The notes below the pieces were generated by a model. That model did not search any database. It saw nothing but the letters and a program-made list of their open reading frames with translations, and was not told the DNA's origin. Below, one piece after another: positions 62,702-64,000 of a stretch of 64,000 nt of DNA. A program made the position numbers and the translations under genes. Every line of letters begins with the position of its first letter. The stretch's first letter is position 1. Source of the stretch: Paenibacillus wynnii (GTDB lineage Bacteria; Bacillota; Bacilli; Paenibacillales; Paenibacillaceae); NCBI RefSeq assembly GCF_000757885.1, contig NZ_JQCR01000001.1, forward strand, positions 124,001 through 188,000, written 5' to 3'.

Positions 62702-62933
62702 CCCCCGGCAGCTTATTAATGATAGCAGCGATAGTTGAAATCTCAGTATGAGACGTTTCGGGGACCAGTCCTAGATTCATAAATAGCTCATAAAGAGCCT
62801 TTAATATTTCTTCGCGAGTATCGAGTTTCTCTTGGTCCGTCCCGTTCGAATTTGGAAGTTGTTCTAAAAGCTCGTACATGTTAACAATCGCCCTGATATT
62901 CGCTTCTAGCGCCTGCTGTATAAGTAAGTCCAC
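62685..62933 (-). CDS. Small phage tail protein, possible tail assembly chaperone
   Basis: An 82-residue acidic helical protein (MDLLIQQALEANIRAIVNMY at the start). It lies directly before the tape-measure gene, where tail assembly chaperones are normally coded, and its size fits. The start is GTG with GGGGGAG upstream. The name rests on position. Confidence 0.5.
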   Translation of the reverse strand: MDLLIQQALEANIRAIVNMYELLEQLPNSNGTDQEKLDTREEILKALYELFMNLGLVPETSHTEISTIAAIINKLPGVDKIA

Positions 62934-62953
62934 GTTATCTCCCCCTTATAATT

Positions 62954-62980
62954 AAAAAGAACCGGCGATTACTCGCCAGT
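62954..62980 (-). terminator. Terminator whose loop contains a stop codon
   Basis: ACTGGCGA and TCGCCGGT pair around GTAA. TCTTTTTAATT follows on the minus strand. The stop codon of the 197-residue gene lies in the loop. It should lower transcription from the upstream tail genes into the tape-measure gene. Confidence 0.7.
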
Positions 62981-63562
62981 CCCTTCCGTTTGTGCTTCGT
63001 AGTCTCTTTTCGTACTTGCATATCGTGCAATGATCGCCGGACTCGGATTCCGCTGCGCTGCGGTCTTCGCCGCCTCGACATCCTCCGCTGTAACCTTAAC
63101 TTCCGCAGGTGCTGGCGGCCGTTCCGACGGATTCTCCTGCTCTCGCTTGATGCGGGAGTATAGCGCCACGTTATCAATTGAGGCGTTAAGCTTAGCGAGT
63201 CTCCACGCATCCCGTACGTCTTTAGGCGTCAATTCATCGCCATTCTGCAGCTTGGCGCGGAGGCTTGTCGCCGTCGTGCGCAAGTCCTTGAACGTGGTCT
63301 TATCGTCTTCATACGCCTCATAACGATCTCGGAGAATTGCCGCGCGACTGAGATCGTCAGCGTCTCCGGTCGTGGCTGCGTGTGCTTCCGCGTCCTTTAC
63401 ATAACCTTCGTTCGGACAGCCTACAAACTCAAATAGTGCGCCTTCCGTAAACATGGCCGTGATTGTATCGTCATAGTCACTTTTTGCGGAAGCATAGCGC
63501 GCCATCTTTTCCGGATTGCCTTTCGAGAGCTTCTCCATCTCGCGGAGCTTAGCGAATTTCAC
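62969..63562 (-). CDS. Phage protein, unknown, helical
   Basis: A 197-residue charged, mostly helical protein (KFAKLREMEKLSKGNPEKM at the start) with the segment KVTAEDVEAAKTAAQRNPSPA near the C-terminus. No family is recognised. Its place between the protein before it and the small tail gene suggests a role in tail assembly. The start is GTG (63562), one base after the upstream stop; the ribosome site is weak. Confidence 0.6.
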   Translation of the reverse strand: MKFAKLREMEKLSKGNPEKMARYASAKSDYDDTITAMFTEGALFEFVGCPNEGYVKDAEAHAATTGDADDLSRAAILRDRYEAYEDDKTTFKDLRTTATSLRAKLQNGDELTPKDVRDAWRLAKLNASIDNVALYSRIKREQENPSERPPAPAEVKVTAEDVEAAKTAAQRNPSPAIIARYASTKRDYEAQTEGTGE

Positions 63563-63563
63563 A

Positions 63564-64000
63564 TTAAGCGCCGCCTTTCAATTCAGCGTTATCCGGCTTT
63601 TGACCTAGCGCGAGCTTTTGGATGTCCTCGGGCTTAATAACATAGCGCGCTGACTTGCTGAAATAGTCCGGCTTTTGCAGCTTGTAAACGTACCGGTTAC
63701 TTAGTCCGTAGTTAGGATCTAGCGTATAAACGACGCTTTCCCGTTCCACTTCAATCGCTTGAACAGACGCGGCACATGCGGCATAGGCCCGGTAATAATC
63801 ATCGCGAGCTTTTTCTAGCGCAGCGGCTAACGGGTTAAACACTTCCGCGCGGTATTTCGGCAGGTAATCCGTATTCCAAGCGATCATAACTTCGTCCGCC
63901 GGCATTTTCCCTTTGACTCCGGCGCTCATAGTAAGCGCGAGATCCTTCCGGCGGAACTCTTTTTCAGCGGCGGCAAGTTGATCGCTCAGACTATCGAGCT
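63564..64000 (-). CDS. Phage protein, unknown (runs off window)
   Basis: The frame is open from the window edge to a stop at 63564, with 145 residues visible. An ATG at 63929 has no ribosome site, and codons before it continue in a helical, charged style (SDQLAAAEKEFRRKD), so the true start is probably outside the window. The C-terminal part (NPLAAALEKARDDYYRAYAACA) is helical. Function unknown. Confidence 0.55.
   Translation of the reverse strand, partial: LDSLSDQLAAAEKEFRRKDLALTMSAGVKGKMPADEVMIAWNTDYLPKYRAEVFNPLAAALEKARDDYYRAYAACAASVQAIEVERESVVYTLDPNYGLSNRYVYKLQKPDYFSKSARYVIKPEDIQKLALGQKPDNAELKGGA

Overview
The window looks like a low-to-mid GC, endospore-forming, SLH-type Firmicute, most probably Paenibacillus or a close relative. 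The reasons are the Bacillota-specific replication loaders DnaB and DnaI, the KinA inhibitor Sda, a YheC/YheD spore-coat-type protein, coproheme decarboxylase HemQ, a c-di-AMP (ydaO-type) leader before ktrB-ktrA, an sdhCAB operon next to a LysR gene, and a giant SLH-anchored glucanase. The genus is an inference; no rRNA is present.

Layout. 0-10 kb: housekeeping genes in short units (ecsB-ecsA with a DEAD-box helicase, SDR dehydrogenase, CheX, LysR regulator with a PHP phosphatase, GNAT, Tat-dependent phosphoesterase, K+ channel, DUF3891, a lipoprotein). 10.2-12.0 kb: a complete IS1182-type element inserted inside one copy of a short palindromic repeat. 12.2-16.9 kb: sdhCAB and a divergent LysR gene. 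17-19.4 kb: an array of palindromes, then a YtrA-like regulator with its own operator and an ABC exporter. 19.4-24.4 kb: KtrA-KtrB K+ uptake under a c-di-AMP riboswitch, and a CPBP protease. 24.6-42.3 kb: a beta-1,3-glucan utilisation locus on the minus strand. 42.6-48.7 kb: uvrC, trxA, a small membrane protein, dnaI, dnaB, yuiB. 48.8-55.4 kb: hemQ, a 52-bp tandem repeat array, ndh, yumC, sda with a cluster of DnaA boxes, a YheC/D ATP-grasp protein, and an orphan immunity-like gene. 55.6-64 kb: one end of a prophage, apparently inserted in the 3' end of a HesB/IscA-type Fe-S assembly gene. It carries tail genes (with a frameshifted tape-measure gene), a PemK/MazF-like toxin-antitoxin pair and HTH proteins, and continues off the window.

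How the genes work together. The glucan locus is the most coherent system: an exported GH81 endo-beta-1,3-glucanase and a cell-surface GH16 glucanase cut the polymer, a lipoprotein plus two permeases import the oligosaccharides, and a YesM/YesN-type sensor kinase and AraC-type response regulator probably control it. Three of its gene starts (GH81, first permease, GH16) are preceded by a pair of AACG-centred elements whose AACG cores lie exactly 20 bp apart, which reads like the direct-repeat binding site of the AraC-type regulator. The GH16 gene also has a perfect CcpA cre match and the GH81 gene a near match, so induction by glucan and repression by preferred sugars are both predicted.

The intergenic spaces are unusually rich in repeats: TTTAG/CTAAA palindromes, TGCAC-TWW-GTACAAC elements (dispersed around the IS and arrayed in tandem at 49.8 kb), and a TATGCTTTCGAAGC-containing element. 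These, the glucan operator, the disrupted Fe-S gene at the prophage edge and the broken tape-measure gene are the observations most worth following up.
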